Assembly: GCF_003473485.1 (NCBI RefSeq)
Contig: NC_053042.1
Span: 39,150,762-39,214,761, forward strand
Origin: Medicago truncatula
Lineage: Eukaryota; Streptophyta; Magnoliopsida; Fabales; Fabaceae
Length of the DNA: 64,000 nucleotides
Direction of reading: 5' to 3'
The position numbers and the translations under genes are program-made. A model generated the notes under the pieces. The model had not been told where the DNA came from. It worked only from the letters and a program-made list of their open reading frames with translations, and did not search any database. Positions within the stretch are counted from its first letter, which is position 1; each line of letters begins with the position of its first letter. Below are positions 21,471 to 33,539 of the stretch, in pieces.

Positions 21471-23637
21471 TCAAGTAATGTGCTTTGAGGATTGAACTAT
21501 GTTGAGCCTATCAAGAATACCAGAAGCTTTCCTCTTAGCTCTTGAAGTTCCACACTGTGCAAGCTTAGACAATGTACCATTGGCTATTTCATCTTCTTTT
21601 ATTTCCTTCCTCTTTGTTTTATCATTGAAAAATATGATGTACAAGATTGCAACGCAGTTTTCCTTGCTCCGATCCGAAATGCTGTTATCCCTTAAAATAC
21701 CCATAAAGAAAGGGACAGCGCCGTGACTTCCCAATGCTGCAACAGCCTTTGAATGGCTGGAGAGAAGTGCCAATAGAGACAAAAACTCATCAACTAGAAC
21801 ACGGTCCATGATGATCTTGCTGAGAATAACCTGAACTGCACCTTCTCGAACAGTCCTCGCTTTATTTTCATGTGCAATACAGAGATTGAATATAGCCGAA
21901 AGAGCATCTTTCATTGATGATGGATGCCCCTTTTCTAAAAGATCAACCAAATTTTTAATTGCATCAGTTTTTCCAATAATGTGTTTGTTGATATCAAGAG
22001 CTGATAATGACAAAATAGCTGCAGCAGCATTGCTTCTTGTTTGTATGGTTCCTGATTTCAAGGAATCAATAATAAAGGTGATAAGCTTTTCATCCTCTAC
22101 AAAAGCTCTCTTGTTGCTTTCATCAAATGAGAGATTTAGAACAGCTGTAATCAGGTCCTCATGGAGTTCAGGATCAATACAAGCCAAGCCGGGTGATAAC
22201 GGACTGAGCAAATTCTGAATCACTTCCGAGTCACCGAAGAGTCTTCGAAACGATGGCATTCTCTTTGTTAACAGCCGAAGCTCTCTTGTTGCCTCTTTTT
22301 GATCCAATGCAGATAAGGACAGTTTGTGAAGCAACGAACGTAAACGGTATTTGTGTGCTTCAGTTACTTCTCCATTGTCAATGTCCCCAACAGGCATTGG
22401 CAGCTCAATTCCATGCTCCTTACACCACCTTGAAATCATGTCATAGACCAAATAATTAGGGGAAAGGATGGAATGAGAGAGGACACGCTGCGCCTGAGGG
22501 CAAGCTTTGTGGACTTCATTCAGCCACCTCTGGATGAACGGTCGATCATAAGTCTGCAGCATCAATAAATTAATTAACGAATAATGCAATCATGAGCATT
22601 GAATAACAGTGTAACATTCCCGCCCTTTCTTCCTTCCCATATTGAAAATTGAAATCCTACTAGGTGTAAAACCTTTAAACAATTAACCACAAAGTCGAGA
22701 TTTTTTATGTCTATGCAACCACAATAAGACCACGATTGAGGCGCATTAATCACATTTAGCCGCAATTCTCCAGAGAATCGTGACTTCTACCGTGATTTAA
22801 AACCTTGCCATTAATATAACCAACTCTCAATCTACAAACAAGTACCAATCCAAAATTCTAAAAAAGAAAAACAACCAAATGGAAAATCCTTCGATTTTGA
22901 ACCCTACTAAGTGTAAAACCTCGAGAAAATTGACACCCCATCCTAAGGGTTTTTAAAAAAGTCCACCACAGTAATCTGATCCGTGACATCATAATTTTTA
23001 ACACCTCTGCAATAACAACGCAACTGCAATTGAGACCGCATCAATCACATCAATATACACGCAATTCTTCGCAGAATCACGAATATGCTAACCACAATTT
23101 AAAACCTTGGAATCATAATAACTAACTCTCAATCTACAAAGAAAGTACAACTCCAAAATCTCCCCCAAATAAAAAACAACTAATCATGCAGCAAGAGAAA
23201 ACACACAATCACCTTATCTGAACACAATCAAAATCAAAAAAATTAGAAAGAAAGGGAGAAAAAGTTTTGAAGACCTAATAGGTATCTAAATATTATTATG
23301 CAAATGTTGAAAATCCATGGTAAAGAAAGCATTCAAGAAATGATCTTTATGTTGATGAGAGAGTGAAAGAAGAAATTACCTGTCCTATGGCCAAGATAAC
23401 AGGATCAGTCATAATGAGACCTGAGATGGGGCAACGAAACTGTGGAGGAACAGGAAGAGATAAATGATCGAATTTACGAGAGAAAGAAGCACTGCATTTC
23501 ATATCCCTAAGAACAGAAAGAGCAGTGATAGCTTCATCAGCAGCATGCACAGTGAAGTCATCACCTTCCACTATAGTATTCACAAGTTCCTTCAACTTGT
23601 CCTTCAATGCATGTTTCTGTTCTTCATTGTTTGCCAT
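21471..23637 (-). CDS. U-box/ARM-repeat E3 ubiquitin ligase, PUB9-like
   Basis: Exons on the minus strand are 23380-23637 (86 codons) and 21471-22553 (361 codons with stop), giving 446 aa; the 826-bp intron divides the U-box. The U-box spans about residues 63-135: PPQFRCPISGLIMTDPVILAIGQ then TYDRPFIQRWL, CPQAQRVL and PNYLVYDMISRWC. These are the E2-binding features of plant U-boxes. Residues about 160-440 are armadillo-like helical repeats (AVLNLSFDESNKRAF, AAAILSLSALDINKHIIG, DALSAIFNLCIAHENKARTV). The short N-terminus lacks the UND domain of larger PUBs. Length and layout fit the PUB9 group as I recall it. Expected role: ubiquitin transfer from an E2 to a partner bound by the ARM repeats, possibly a receptor kinase (inference). 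Confidence 0.88.
22660..23190. repeat. Duplicated repeat inside the U-box gene intron
   Basis: Two diverged direct copies share landmarks in order: CCTACTA(G/A)GTGTAAAACCT; a GAGACCGCAT or GATTGAGGCGCATTAATCACAT segment; GCAATTCT followed by AGAATC; TTTAAAACCTTG; and AACTCTCAATCTACAAA. Copy 1 runs about 22660-22875 and copy 2 about 22905-23175. Related DNA lies in intron 1 of the kinase gene. Confidence 0.65.
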
Positions 23638-24617
23638 TGCAAAACAAGAAGAATTTCTTGCAACTTAGATGAATGAAGTAACAGTAGAGATTAGAAAAAG
23701 ATAAAGAAAAATGGAATATTATTTGGTAGGTTAGTTTATCATAGGTATATCTAGTGTTGTTTGTGACACAAGACAAAGATTTGACGGTTGATGGATGAAT
23801 GAATCTTGATAACGGAAATTGGAAGACTTGGCATGCATGCTAGTTTAGAGGCTGGCCCATTAGAAAGGTAGGTTTATAAAGCCATCGACTCAATTCACTG
23901 GTTTTAGTGTGTGTCACTACAATACAATGTACTATATTCATTACTAGCACTAGCATTAGCATTAGCAACAATAAAATGATAAAAAGTAATTAAATAAAAG
24001 ATAAAATCGTAAGAAAAAATGTAACATCAAAATAATAATATTTTTTTATATAAGGTCAAAATAAGGTTTTTAAATTGGATTTTTTTATCCCATTATTTCT
24101 TTCTTTTTTTGTAAAAAAAAAAAGAAAGGGTTAAATAATTAAATGATCCCTTTAAATATATCAACATTTGATTTTAGTCCATCGAAAATATTTCTGAGGC
24201 TTTTGGTCCCTCCAAAATTTTACATTCATGAAATTAGTCTATACTTTTTAGTCAACTCATGTCTAACCTTTAAATATATCAACTATTTCTTAATCTTTAT
24301 TATTTTTTTATGTTGTGAAAATGATAGAATGACAACCATTTTAGGTTGTCAAATTATCACAAATCTATTTATAATGTTACAAGAGTGATGTTTACATGAG
24401 ACGAATTTAAAAACTTACAAGCTAGTGTAACATAATTTGTCATTACTTTTTTTAGGTGGAACATAATTTGTCATTGGCTCTCCACTAATGTCAATGATTA
24501 TTCTATGTAGAAGATGGTCATCTACCTAATATTCCAAATACTCATCATACTAACTTTATTTATTAAAAAAAGAAGGACTGGTATTAAAGATTCTTCATAG
24601 CTAAAAAGCTCGTAAAA
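23638..24617. other. Divergent promoter interval between U-box and PP2-B genes
   Basis: About 1 kb separates two divergently transcribed start codons. The segment 24125-24250 (GATTTTAGTCCATCGAAAA, TTTTGGTCCCTCCAAAATTTT) is a fragment of the common AT-rich inverted-repeat family also seen at 37.5 and 41.8 kb. A short direct repeat of AACATAATTTGTCATT lies at 24429-24475. Confidence 0.5.
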
Positions 24618-25824
24618 ATGGTAATGTTTGAGGAATTGGCAGAAGGGTGCATTGCCACCATACTGTCTCGTACAACTCCCGTTGACGCCGGAAAACTCTC
24701 CCTCGTTTCCAAAACTTTCCATTCTGCTGCCAACTCCGACGATGTCTGGGATCGCTTTCTACCTCCTCATTCTCCTTTCATTGACTCTATAATCTTACAA
24801 TCTCCTTCCCTTGTCAAAGTTCCTACCAAAAAGGATCTTTATCTCGCCCTATCTGATCGCCCTATAATCATTGACCATGGTAAAAAGGTATCATCTGAAT
24901 TAATTATTGTACAAAAAGTTGGTGTACGTTGTTTCAAATGAATATTTCAAACTTCAAAATGCTAATAATAAGCTTTGGAAATATTGAAATGCAGAGCTTT
25001 CAATTGGAGAGAAAGAGTGGGAAAAAGTGTTATATGCTTGCTGCTAGATCTCTCACTATTAATTGGGGTGACTCTGAGCGCCATTGGAACTGGATTTCTA
25101 TGCATGATTCCAGGTTAGCTCTTTTAAGTTTATATTATATTATTACCTATTACCTTTGTGTTCACAAAATTCAGCTTGGAGCACAAAAATCCTTTATCTG
25201 CAACTCGAAACCTTGTATTGTGACAACAATAAGTTGTCTATAATGATTCCGAGTCTATCCACAATTATCATGAGAGGACGAGGAATGTCGAAAATTGGTT
25301 TTTATTCATTGTCATCCGGCTGATGGCTGGCTTATCTACATGTGCTCTTTTCTCACTTCATATATTCTTATCTTTGCAACTTTTGCACACAAATTTTGGA
25401 CAGGTTCCCCGAAGTTGCTGAGCTTCGTGCTGTGCTATGGCTTGAAATTCGTGGGATGATAAACACCCCTGCCTTGTCCCCAAATACTCAATATGCAGCT
25501 TATCTTGTGTTCAAGATGATTAATGCCCGAGGATTTCAAAATTGTCCTGTTGAGTTATCAGTTGGTGTCGAAGGTGGCCATAGTATTACTAACATTGTCT
25601 GTTTGGATTCAAATGTGGACGGTAGGTGGCACAACAGAGTTCTAGGATTGCAACAGCCTAGTGTGAGAAGTGATGGGTGGTTGGAGATTGAGATGGGAGA
25701 GTTCTTCAATTCAGGCTTAGTAGATGAAGAAGTCCAAATGAGTGTTATGGATACAAAGGGTGGTCAGGGGAAGACAGGTTTATTTCTTGAAGGAATAGAA
25801 GTTAGGCCTAAGGAAGGAAATTAA
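24618..25824 (+). CDS. F-box protein PP2-B type, intact, three exons
   Basis: Exons: 24618-24887 (90 codons), 24995-25113 (119 nt) and 25404-25824 (421 nt), giving 269 aa. An in-frame second ATG two codons in (MFEELAEGC) could also serve as the start. The F-box reads LAEGCIATILSRTTPVDAGKLSLVSKTF. The PP2 domain includes KCYMLAARSLTINWGDSERHWNW, RFPEVAELRAVLWLEIRGMIN, YAAYLVFKMINARGF and [22 protein letters not shown]. It is on the opposite strand from, but most like, the gene at 70-3041, so that pair separated by an inverted duplication or rearrangement. Role as for the other PP2-B proteins: SCF adaptor, substrate unknown. Confidence 0.88.
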
Positions 25825-25904
25825 GCATACAGCCGCAGGGGTCTTGCGTCTTGGACAACATACTATGTGACATGCATATTCTTGTTCCAAAGTGTCTCTT
25901 TGTA

Positions 25905-26290
25905 AAGTATATGAATAAGTTTGTGCGGGCATCATCCGTGATCATAATGGGAACTTTATTAAAGGTTTCTTTTGTAAGTTGGGTGATGTTTAATGCTATT
26001 TGGGCTAAGATGATGGGTCTTCAACTTGGTATCACTTTCGCTAGATCTTTGTCGCTCTCGTAGAATTTGAGCTTGATTCAGCAATTGTTATGGACATGGT
26101 AAACAAAGGCTTCACTAGCACTACTCTTCTTCGCTCTCACAACTGGAGGGTTCACATTACGATTACTCACCGAGAAGAAAATGGTTGTGCATATTTACTT
26201 GCGTCTCATGGGCATTCGACATCATTCTCTTTAACTGTTATTGATAGTTCCTTCCCTTTATTAGATGCTATTATGTTAAATACTCTGATA
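25905..26290 (+). pseudogene. Decayed RNase H (RVT_3-like) fragment of a retroelement
   Basis: Across two frames the plus strand reads a pattern like a plant RNase H domain. There is a FVR..SVIIMGTLLKVSF segment (GxIRDxxGxF-like), then IWAKMMGLQLGITFARSLSLS (AELMGLxxGLxLA-like). After a stop and a frame change it continues with a LELDSAIVMDMVNKG-like stretch and a NWRVHITITHREENGCAYLLASHGH segment (HVxREgNxcADxLA-like). The catalytic E/D positions are partly lost and stops interrupt it. Confidence 0.5.
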
Positions 26291-26380
26291 ACTGTGTTAT
26301 GGATGTTACAACTATATATTGTAATGCAATATTTATTTGGTGCCATGTTTTGGTCTAAAACCCTCAGCTATGAAGGATAG

Positions 26381-28569
26381 GTACTTGACTTTTGATGGAC
26401 GACAATAATTCTCTTTCATCATGGAGTCCATTCTCTTCAATGAAAGGAAGGACTAATGGCGAGTGAGAACGTAATATCAATAATTGTGTGTGCACGATTA
26501 ACAGCATTGACTAAAACAGAACCAATGGTATTTACACTAAGAATAGTAGTACCAAACTATAATTAATCGGTACAAAACTAAAATAGTAAAATATAATCTG
26601 TAGTAGCTAGCAGTATTGTAACTTGTTTCTGACACTTAAACATTCTTCTTAAAAAGGTAAAAAGGCTTCATTGTGACCACTGTTGTATTTACAAGTAGTT
26701 TGGAATGACATCACCGAAGACACATGGCCTTGAATGACTTAAAGTTTAGAAAATTTGAATAACATTTAATTCACGTTTTCAGTACTCGTACAGAAATTTC
26801 AATATGAGCCAACAAATGTGCATCCATCCTTCATTTATACATATGAATTAACTAAAAGTGAGGCACAAAGATTGATGCAAAGTGATTTCTGTCTTTTCAA
26901 TTTGTAGGCATTCATTGAATGAATGAAAGAATGCAAGAAGAGAGGAATGATAAGAATGAAGGATCGAGGATGAAGTTAAGCAAGCTCTGTATTTCGTGTA
27001 TACTTCAGGAATGCATTGGATAAGTTACTTTGACAATTTCATATAGTCATAGTGCATATTTGCATTGTGAAGCACGGAGTATGACACCAATAGAAGATGT
27101 GATTGTATAGACAATTACCAGTTTATGCCTATAACATTTCATGTTATATTCTAACTCATGTCAAATGTCAACAAAAGAATCTTTTTAAGGACTCCATATA
27201 AAAAACTATAAGGAAAAAAATCAGCGTTCAATGAGATGTGAGAAGTGTACGAAAGTTATCAGAAAATTTCGAAAGAGGAATAACAATTCAAATTCATTCC
27301 ACCTAAAGTTCTCATGTATTTCCCTCTCCTTTTGAATGACCACACTTAACCTTTCTCATGTGAAAACTATAGATGAGAAGATCCACTCCCATTGAAAAGT
27401 ATCGAAACAAAGTCTATGAAAATTATTTTTAAAAATACCAAAAAGTATTAGGATGATTTCAGGAAAAGAAACCCCCAATTTATTAGGATCAGAAGTGTTA
27501 AATAGCTAATCATGTTAATTCGAGATGTAATCGGGATGATTTATCTCACTAGGTTCAGCATTTCCATTTTTTTAATTAGATCTTCCCATCTTTTTTCGAA
27601 TCTCTGATTAACTACATTTTGTCCCCATAGAAATGTAACTTTTGATATATTATTACCTGCAAAACTCATGTTTTTCCAAATCATGGCGACTCACCGTGAT
27701 ACCAAATGTTCACTAATTCCTTAGATAATCGAATCAAAGAACTAAAATAAACTAATTTGGGTTAATCGAGGTGCAAACTTTTGATATAAAGGTATAAATC
27801 TTAGGATTTTGTTGCCACCCCGCACTGCGAAACGTAGAATCAAATTTCACTCAGACCACATAAAACTACCAAACTCATAACATATGCAGCATAGCAGACT
27901 GTTTCTTACCTACTTTCGTTTAGGTATTTGATAACATGTAAAACCTAACAGAGGAAACATTCATGGTAACTTGTTCCCCCCCCCCCCCCCCTCCCCACGC
28001 GCACGCACACATTCACCCTAATTCCAATTGTATACTGCATTCCTTAAAACTGTACCACCTTTATAATTTAGTTCACCAATTTTAGTCATGCGTTTCAGTC
28101 ATTTGATTAAAAAATATATGTTTATACTTTAATATGATAGCAACAAGACAACAGGTAAATCATACACTTCATGGATTTGTTGAGTAATTAGACAAAACTG
28201 GCAAATATACTACTTCCCAGGTAAAATGGCAGCAATTGCTCTTGTTGCTTGAGAATCAAAATTTCTAAAGTTTGTTCCTCCATTACCGAGCATATTGCAC
28301 AACATTATGGTTATATCATACAAAGTAACCAAAAAAAACAATGTTGACAAGAAAAACATATTATCCAATGGAGAGAACCTGTGGACTGGATATTCTTCCA
28401 AAATAAAGTTAAGTTCTAAAAAATGGGCAGAGGCAGGTCACAATCCATCTTACGACATAAGACTGCTCAGCCCTTGTGCAAAGAAAGAACTGAGACGACT
28501 TCTCTTGCAATAAAAAAAAGTTTGGTACTGTTTCATGCTGAGCCCAGACTTCCTCTGTAGTCACTAGCA
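26381..28569. other. Intergenic DNA, no gene seen; C16 homopolymer
   Basis: About 2.2 kb without supportable coding sequence or element ends. A run of 16 C at 27976-27991 followed by CTCCCC and a GCGCACGCACACA tract is the only notable feature. Confidence 0.5.
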
Positions 28570-29773
28570 TCTGCAGTCCTGAATAAGCACAGCCAGAGAA
28601 CAAATATATTAGCTATCTTTAACAGATGCAAACAGCAAGACTAGCATCTAAGTTTGGACATATGTTCATTGTTATCTACCCTCCCGCACCTACCAAACTA
28701 CCCTACTCTTTGCATTGTTATCCCCTAATTTCTAAGCATACAAAACATTACTCACAGGGGTTTACTTACCTGACATTGAAGTCACTTCATCACAGCTGAG
28801 TCTCACTACTACTAAAAAATGTAGAAACAAAGAAGTCAATTGATGAGCCTGGAACTCAGAAACAGAAAACGAAAAAAGAATAGAGGGAATTCAGACAGAT
28901 ATTGAGATGTTCTGTTTTTTTTCTACCTGAATGAAATCAACGCAAAGTAAGTAAGCCATCAAAGGCATTCTGATATCAGATAATGCTGAAATATTTAATA
29001 AATTTTAAGGCAATATATAAATAGATGATAACGACAATGTTCGGCCAGCCTTTGCACATTTTCAGTTAAGATTAGCAGCATGTGATTGGGAGAGGAGAAC
29101 AAAACAGGGGAGTCGATGACAAGAAAAATACTAGAGATTTAAAAAGAATTCAAATCAAATCACTGTATATTGAGACAAAATAGAACAACCATTTACCAAA
29201 AACACACTGAAGTTGCTTCATCTTAATACCTAAAGCCTCTAGAAGACATAGGAACCTATATAATTGCTTTCCAAGTAGTTAAATTAGCCAATATCTGAAG
29301 TAGAACATTAACATCTTGTTTCTTTTCTCCTAGAGACACATTTATCATGTAATTAAACTAAAAACAACAACAACAACAACAACAACAAAATTCTAGGTAA
29401 ACAATGAGAAACATTTATTGATGGAAATAGATTTTCTTTGTGGTTGCCATAATTGAATTTTGTTGCTTTTATCTTGAGAAGGAAAATAAAGAATGCAATA
29501 GTGATAATATGGACAGTAAAATCACTCCAACGAATGCTTCTAAGATACTCTTTCAAAGTTAAGGATACAAAGGAGGATACAGTGATAAAAGCGCCAAAGC
29601 TAGCTTGGTATGCTAAGACTGCAAAGTTGTGCAAATAAACTACGTTATTGTAGTTAGTGCATCACATTCAAATTTATATTCAACTTCTAAATAGGAATGG
29701 CTAGCAAAACTTACCCACTGCAGATGTAATGCCTTCATAGTTTTGGCCTGTGCGGTTAATTAAGTTCCTTACG
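28570..29773 (-). other. Downstream (3'-UTR) region of the U11/U12-48K gene with splice-bounded segments
   Basis: On the minus strand, a strong donor (CAGTGG then GTAAGT, exon end 29715) lies 59 nt after the stop codon. A possible acceptor (TTTGCAG, exon start 29618) follows 96 nt later. Further on, a 79-nt segment (28770-28848) is bounded by TTCCAG and GTAAGT, and another acceptor (TTATTCAG) starts a segment at 28578. These look like non-coding exons or alternative 3' exons. No continuous reading frame joins them to the coding region. A run of ACA triplets lies at about 29362-29388. Confidence 0.45.
29561..29580 (-). promoter_or_regulatory. USSE-like tandem U12-type 5' splice-site motifs
   Basis: On the minus strand two U12-type donor motifs, GTATCCTC (29573-29580) and GTATCCTT (29561-29568), are 12 nt apart. 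They lie 38 nt downstream of the candidate 3' splice site (exon start 29618). Paired U12-type 5' splice sites a few tens of bases past a 3' splice site are the hallmark of the U11 snRNP-binding splicing enhancer (USSE). That element is known from the 48K and 65K genes of the minor spliceosome (from memory). Its presence in a 48K gene supports the call. Confidence 0.65.
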
Positions 29774-32700
29774 CTAAAATTTATCTGGCTTGATATATTT
29801 GTCATCAGATGAGATATCATGCTCCCCAACACCACGAGATTCTGAAGGATCACTTCTTGAGAAAGAATCTGATGTGTGATTCTTGTGTGTGTCATTTTGC
29901 CACCTATCCTTGGTTCTTGACGAGTTATTATACTTCTTTCTACCTGAGTAATCTTGTTTCTCATGATGAACTCTATGCTCATGTGATCGACTACGACTTC
30001 TATGTCTTTCAGGGCTTGTTGACGCATGACTCCTATGGTTTTCTTGATCAGTACCTCGTTCATCTCCTCCATGATGGTGACTCCCCTGATGTCCTTGTTT
30101 ACGTTGTTCATAATCTCTAGAAGTAGCATCATGTACAACTTTGCTTTTGTCAGAATAATTTGTGTGAGATTGTTGCTCGTGATGATCTGGGTTACTGATT
30201 GTCACTGCAGGTGAGTCATGACTAACTTCTCTTGAATTATTGGCTTCCGTAGAAATCGTGTGACTAGAAAGAAGTTTAGGCGGAGGTGGAGGCATCCCAC
30301 TGTCTTCAGAAACATTGACAGGGCTCTTAACACCTGCAGCCAGCTTGATTTCCTCCATGTATTCCCCTATCAGGTCCCTCATCACCTTCAGAGTGTAGAA
30401 TTAAGTGGAAATAAATCATTACAATGTCAGAAGTAAAAGAAAAGAATCAAAATTCCTTTGAAAAATTAATTCTGAAATATTGCTAAAGACAAATGAGCCA
30501 GACAAAAATCGCCTTCACCAAGGAAATCCCCTGGGGAACAGTTGTAATATCACCATTAGTGCCAGATTAATTATTGATATAATATTGATACCAAGTGGAA
30601 TAACTACACGATAATTAAAAGATGTTCATGATTATTCAACTTTGATAGAGCCAACGAACAATTAGAAAATGGAACCATGATTCAGTACTTTTTTTTTTGT
30701 GCAAATGATTCAGTACATAATTTACTTAGATCAATGATAGAAGCATAAAATTTCAATAACTGTCCAGTAAGTCTAACCTGTATAGTTGATTGATTTCTTT
30801 TCTTGCCCCGATAAGACATTCTTCGACGTTTATAATCCCTTTCTTCAGCCAGTAACTCCTCTCGTGTCTTCTCTTTTTGTGTTTCCTATGATTGATAACA
30901 GATCGAAAATATCTCAGTTGCAGGTAAAACAAAAGTAAATAGTATATTCACTTCCATTAACGCGACACTTTAGATAACGTTGGGTAAATTTTTTGAATCA
31001 TCTGCTACCATTCTATTGACAATTCGACACACAGAACATGTCGATAGTGAAAACTGATAGGGTTGGATTTATCCATCCATATGATGTTGTCGCAATCGGA
31101 GTCATGGTGGGAGCGGCCGTCATACAGGATTTAGCGAGCCCGTTTGAAGTTGCAGCAACAGAGATTGCAGCAATACTAAATCCCTAATTATTTATTTGCA
31201 ATCTGCTAGGGATTTCAGTTCTCTAAATGTGACTAAAATAAGTAAAAACCCATCGGGTTAGACATCCGGATTTACTACCAATAAAAACAAAATCACTTCA
31301 GTTAACAAATAGAAGCCTTTGGATGAAAATCATACAACTCATAATTCAACCTCCGTCTTATCGACTCTAATTCATTAACCGTACCGTTATTAGACAAATA
31401 AAACAATTTAGGAAAACACGGAACGGAAAATTGTGTCCCAAAACTATATAAACCAGATTAAAAGTACCTGGTGATGTGAATGCTGCTGATGAACCCAATC
31501 ATACTCAATTATAGGTCTATAATCAGCACGCTTATTCCGCTCTTCCTTAGCTTTGTCAGATAAATAACAATGCTCAGCTTTCCTATAGAAGCAAGCCGCC
31601 ATAATTCACATTAGTGTCATGATATCCACAATCATATATAGTTGGAAATGATTTATTCCAGACAAAAAAAAAAAAAAATACACTAATATTATACAAGTTT
31701 CAAATTCACCAAAGAAATATTCATGATGCAAAATTATAAAAAAAAAAATATAACAACAAATACATACAGCTGATAGTTATTTGACGGATGAGAAAACCAA
31801 AATTCCTTAATTTTACGTTCAAGCAAAGCTCGTTCGTGCAACGCCGCAACAGCAGCAACAACTTGCGGCATCAAAATTTTCCTCTCCCTAATACAATTGG
31901 TGTCACTCTTTCCTTCCTTCGAACCAACAGACTCACCACCCTCGTTCCCTAACGGAAACAAAAGCAGAGCCGAAGCACCAACCAGAATACATTTCTTCAC
32001 AAAATTAAGAACAAACAATTTTCCACTAACACCATACAGAATTGAAACCTGAGATTCTAACCACATTAACACATTATTCAAAAGAAAAGCATCTCTAAGA
32101 ATTGCTTTGAAACCTAAACAAAACAGCAAAAAAATATGTTTCTGCATAGATGTATCAATTACAATGCCATATCGAGACGAATTCGATAACAACCAGTTCA
32201 CCATTTCACTCTCTTTTGCAATTCCAATACCAAAAATTGCGCGAAAAACAGAGTTTGAGTATGTAATTGGAAAATTGTTCCATGATTCAATTTCGCGGGT
32301 AATGTAATAGTATTCAGAAGGAACAATGGGAGAAGGTTTATGATTGGGTGTGGGTGAGCACACGGTAGAACATTCTCGAGATAAAAAATCAGGGAGGTGA
32401 AATGTGGCGGTTTGAGCGACGGAGTTAGCGTCGGAAAAGGTAACGACGCCGGGGCAATTGTTGTAGAAAAAGTTTGTGAAATCGAGGTAAGAAGAGAGGT
32501 GAATGGAGGTAGGGTTTTGGAGGGTTTTAGGGTAAGAGAGAGAAGTGAGGAGATGATCGATGTGAGGGAGAGGACGAGGAGAGGAAGGGCAGCGGAGGTG
32601 GTGGAGGAAGAGGGACGGTGGTGGGATGAGATGGTTGGGATTGAAAAGGCAGGGGATGAGATTGGTGGTTGGGGTTTGGGGTTGGGGGGTTGTTGAGAGG

Positions 32701-32864
32701 ATTTGGGTGGAGAAGGTGAGGAGGTTGGTGAGAGAGGAGAGGGTTGTGTTGAGGTTTAGGGGTGGTGGTGGTGGTAGTAATGGCGGTGGATGTTGTTGTG
32801 GAGGTGGTGAAAGTGGTGGTGGTAGTTGTGACGGTGGTGGTAACTGTGCCGGTGGTGGATTCAT
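29774..32864 (-). CDS. U11/U12 small nuclear ribonucleoprotein 48 kDa protein
   Basis: Exons on the minus strand are 31768-32864, 31468-31582, 30778-30885 and 29774-30385. Their phases close to 643 aa. After a Pro-rich N-terminus, a CHHC zinc finger is exact: Cys72-x5-His78-x9-His88-x3-Cys92. This finger recognises the U12-type 5' splice site in the U11/U12 di-snRNP (family knowledge). A conserved alpha-helical middle follows, with NYQLKAEHCYLSDKAKEER and YRPIIEYDW, then TREELLAEERDYKRRRMSYRGKK. The last 200 residues are rich in His, Ser, Arg and Asp (RHRSRSRSHEHR), like an SR-type tail. It acts in the nucleus in splicing of minor introns. The Arabidopsis protein is somewhat longer as I recall. 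The region after the stop carries a USSE-like element, suggesting autoregulation. Confidence 0.88.
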
Positions 32865-32938
32865 GGTTGGTTAATGCAATGCTTTGTTTTTCAGTTCAAG
32901 TATTTTAAAATGCTTCTGTTGTATAATTAGAGTGAATA

Positions 32939-33009
32939 GTTTAGCTCAGTTGTCCAATGCATAAAATATGCAAAGATTTGAGGATCGAAACTCGGCCACC
33001 ATAAAAAAA
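32939..33009 (+). mobile_element. Short tRNA-derived SINE
   Basis: A box TTTAGCTCAGTTG and B-box remnant GAGGATCGAAACTCG are followed by an A-rich tail. It is flanked by the perfect direct repeat AGAGTGAATA (32929-32938 and 33010-33019). It lies 75 bp upstream of the 48K start codon. Confidence 0.75.
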
Positions 33010-33490
33010 AGAGTGAATAAAATATTCATGCATTTCTTATTCTAAATGGCATTGTAGTCCACTTGCAATTTCCAAGGAAACCATGGCGTCTAAATATAGT
33101 TTTAGATATATCTGTTTATGAGCAACATGCATAGATATTAACATTTAAGAGTGACAACATTTAAATCTTTAAAGTTTGTACATACTCTTCCAAGATCCAT
33201 TTTTCTTTATAGCATATACTACATTTGAAATCTAATCAAATGGTGGATGGTTTGATAGCAGAAACTTGATAGCAGTTTTGTAAGGTGAGAATTGTCTCCA
33301 CTTATAAATACATTGTCAGATCATGTTCTATCCGATGTGGGACTCTTAACAGTATCCATTCTCGATCTAACAATTGTAATTAATTTTCAAAGGAACTAAA
33401 ATAAACTTTGTTGGTCGAAGTGAGGATCTAACTTTCAGAGTTGAAGTAACTACACCATTCTACTTTGAAGTTTTGTCATTAAAACATGTG
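33010..33490. other. Intergenic DNA with a possible LTR-type sequence
   Basis: The sequence around 33300-33350 (CTATCCGATGTGGGACTCTTAACA) resembles motifs often found in legume LTRs or their flanks. No paired LTR or target duplication is visible. Confidence 0.35.
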
Positions 33491-33539
33491 GTGACTGTTT
33501 CATTAGGCATAAAATATTTTTCAGAATTGTTGAATTTTT

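Noticed and set aside
21499-22459. Plus-strand frames opposite the U-box gene
   Set aside because: They are complements of the ARM-repeat exon and show no domain.
29353-29634. Small membrane-like protein on the minus strand
   Set aside because: It spans the USSE-like region and an ACA-triplet run, has no homology and no consistent start; best read as untranslated DNA.
32397-32874. Glycine-rich proteins on the plus strand
   Set aside because: They are the antisense of the proline-rich N-terminus of the 48K exon 1.
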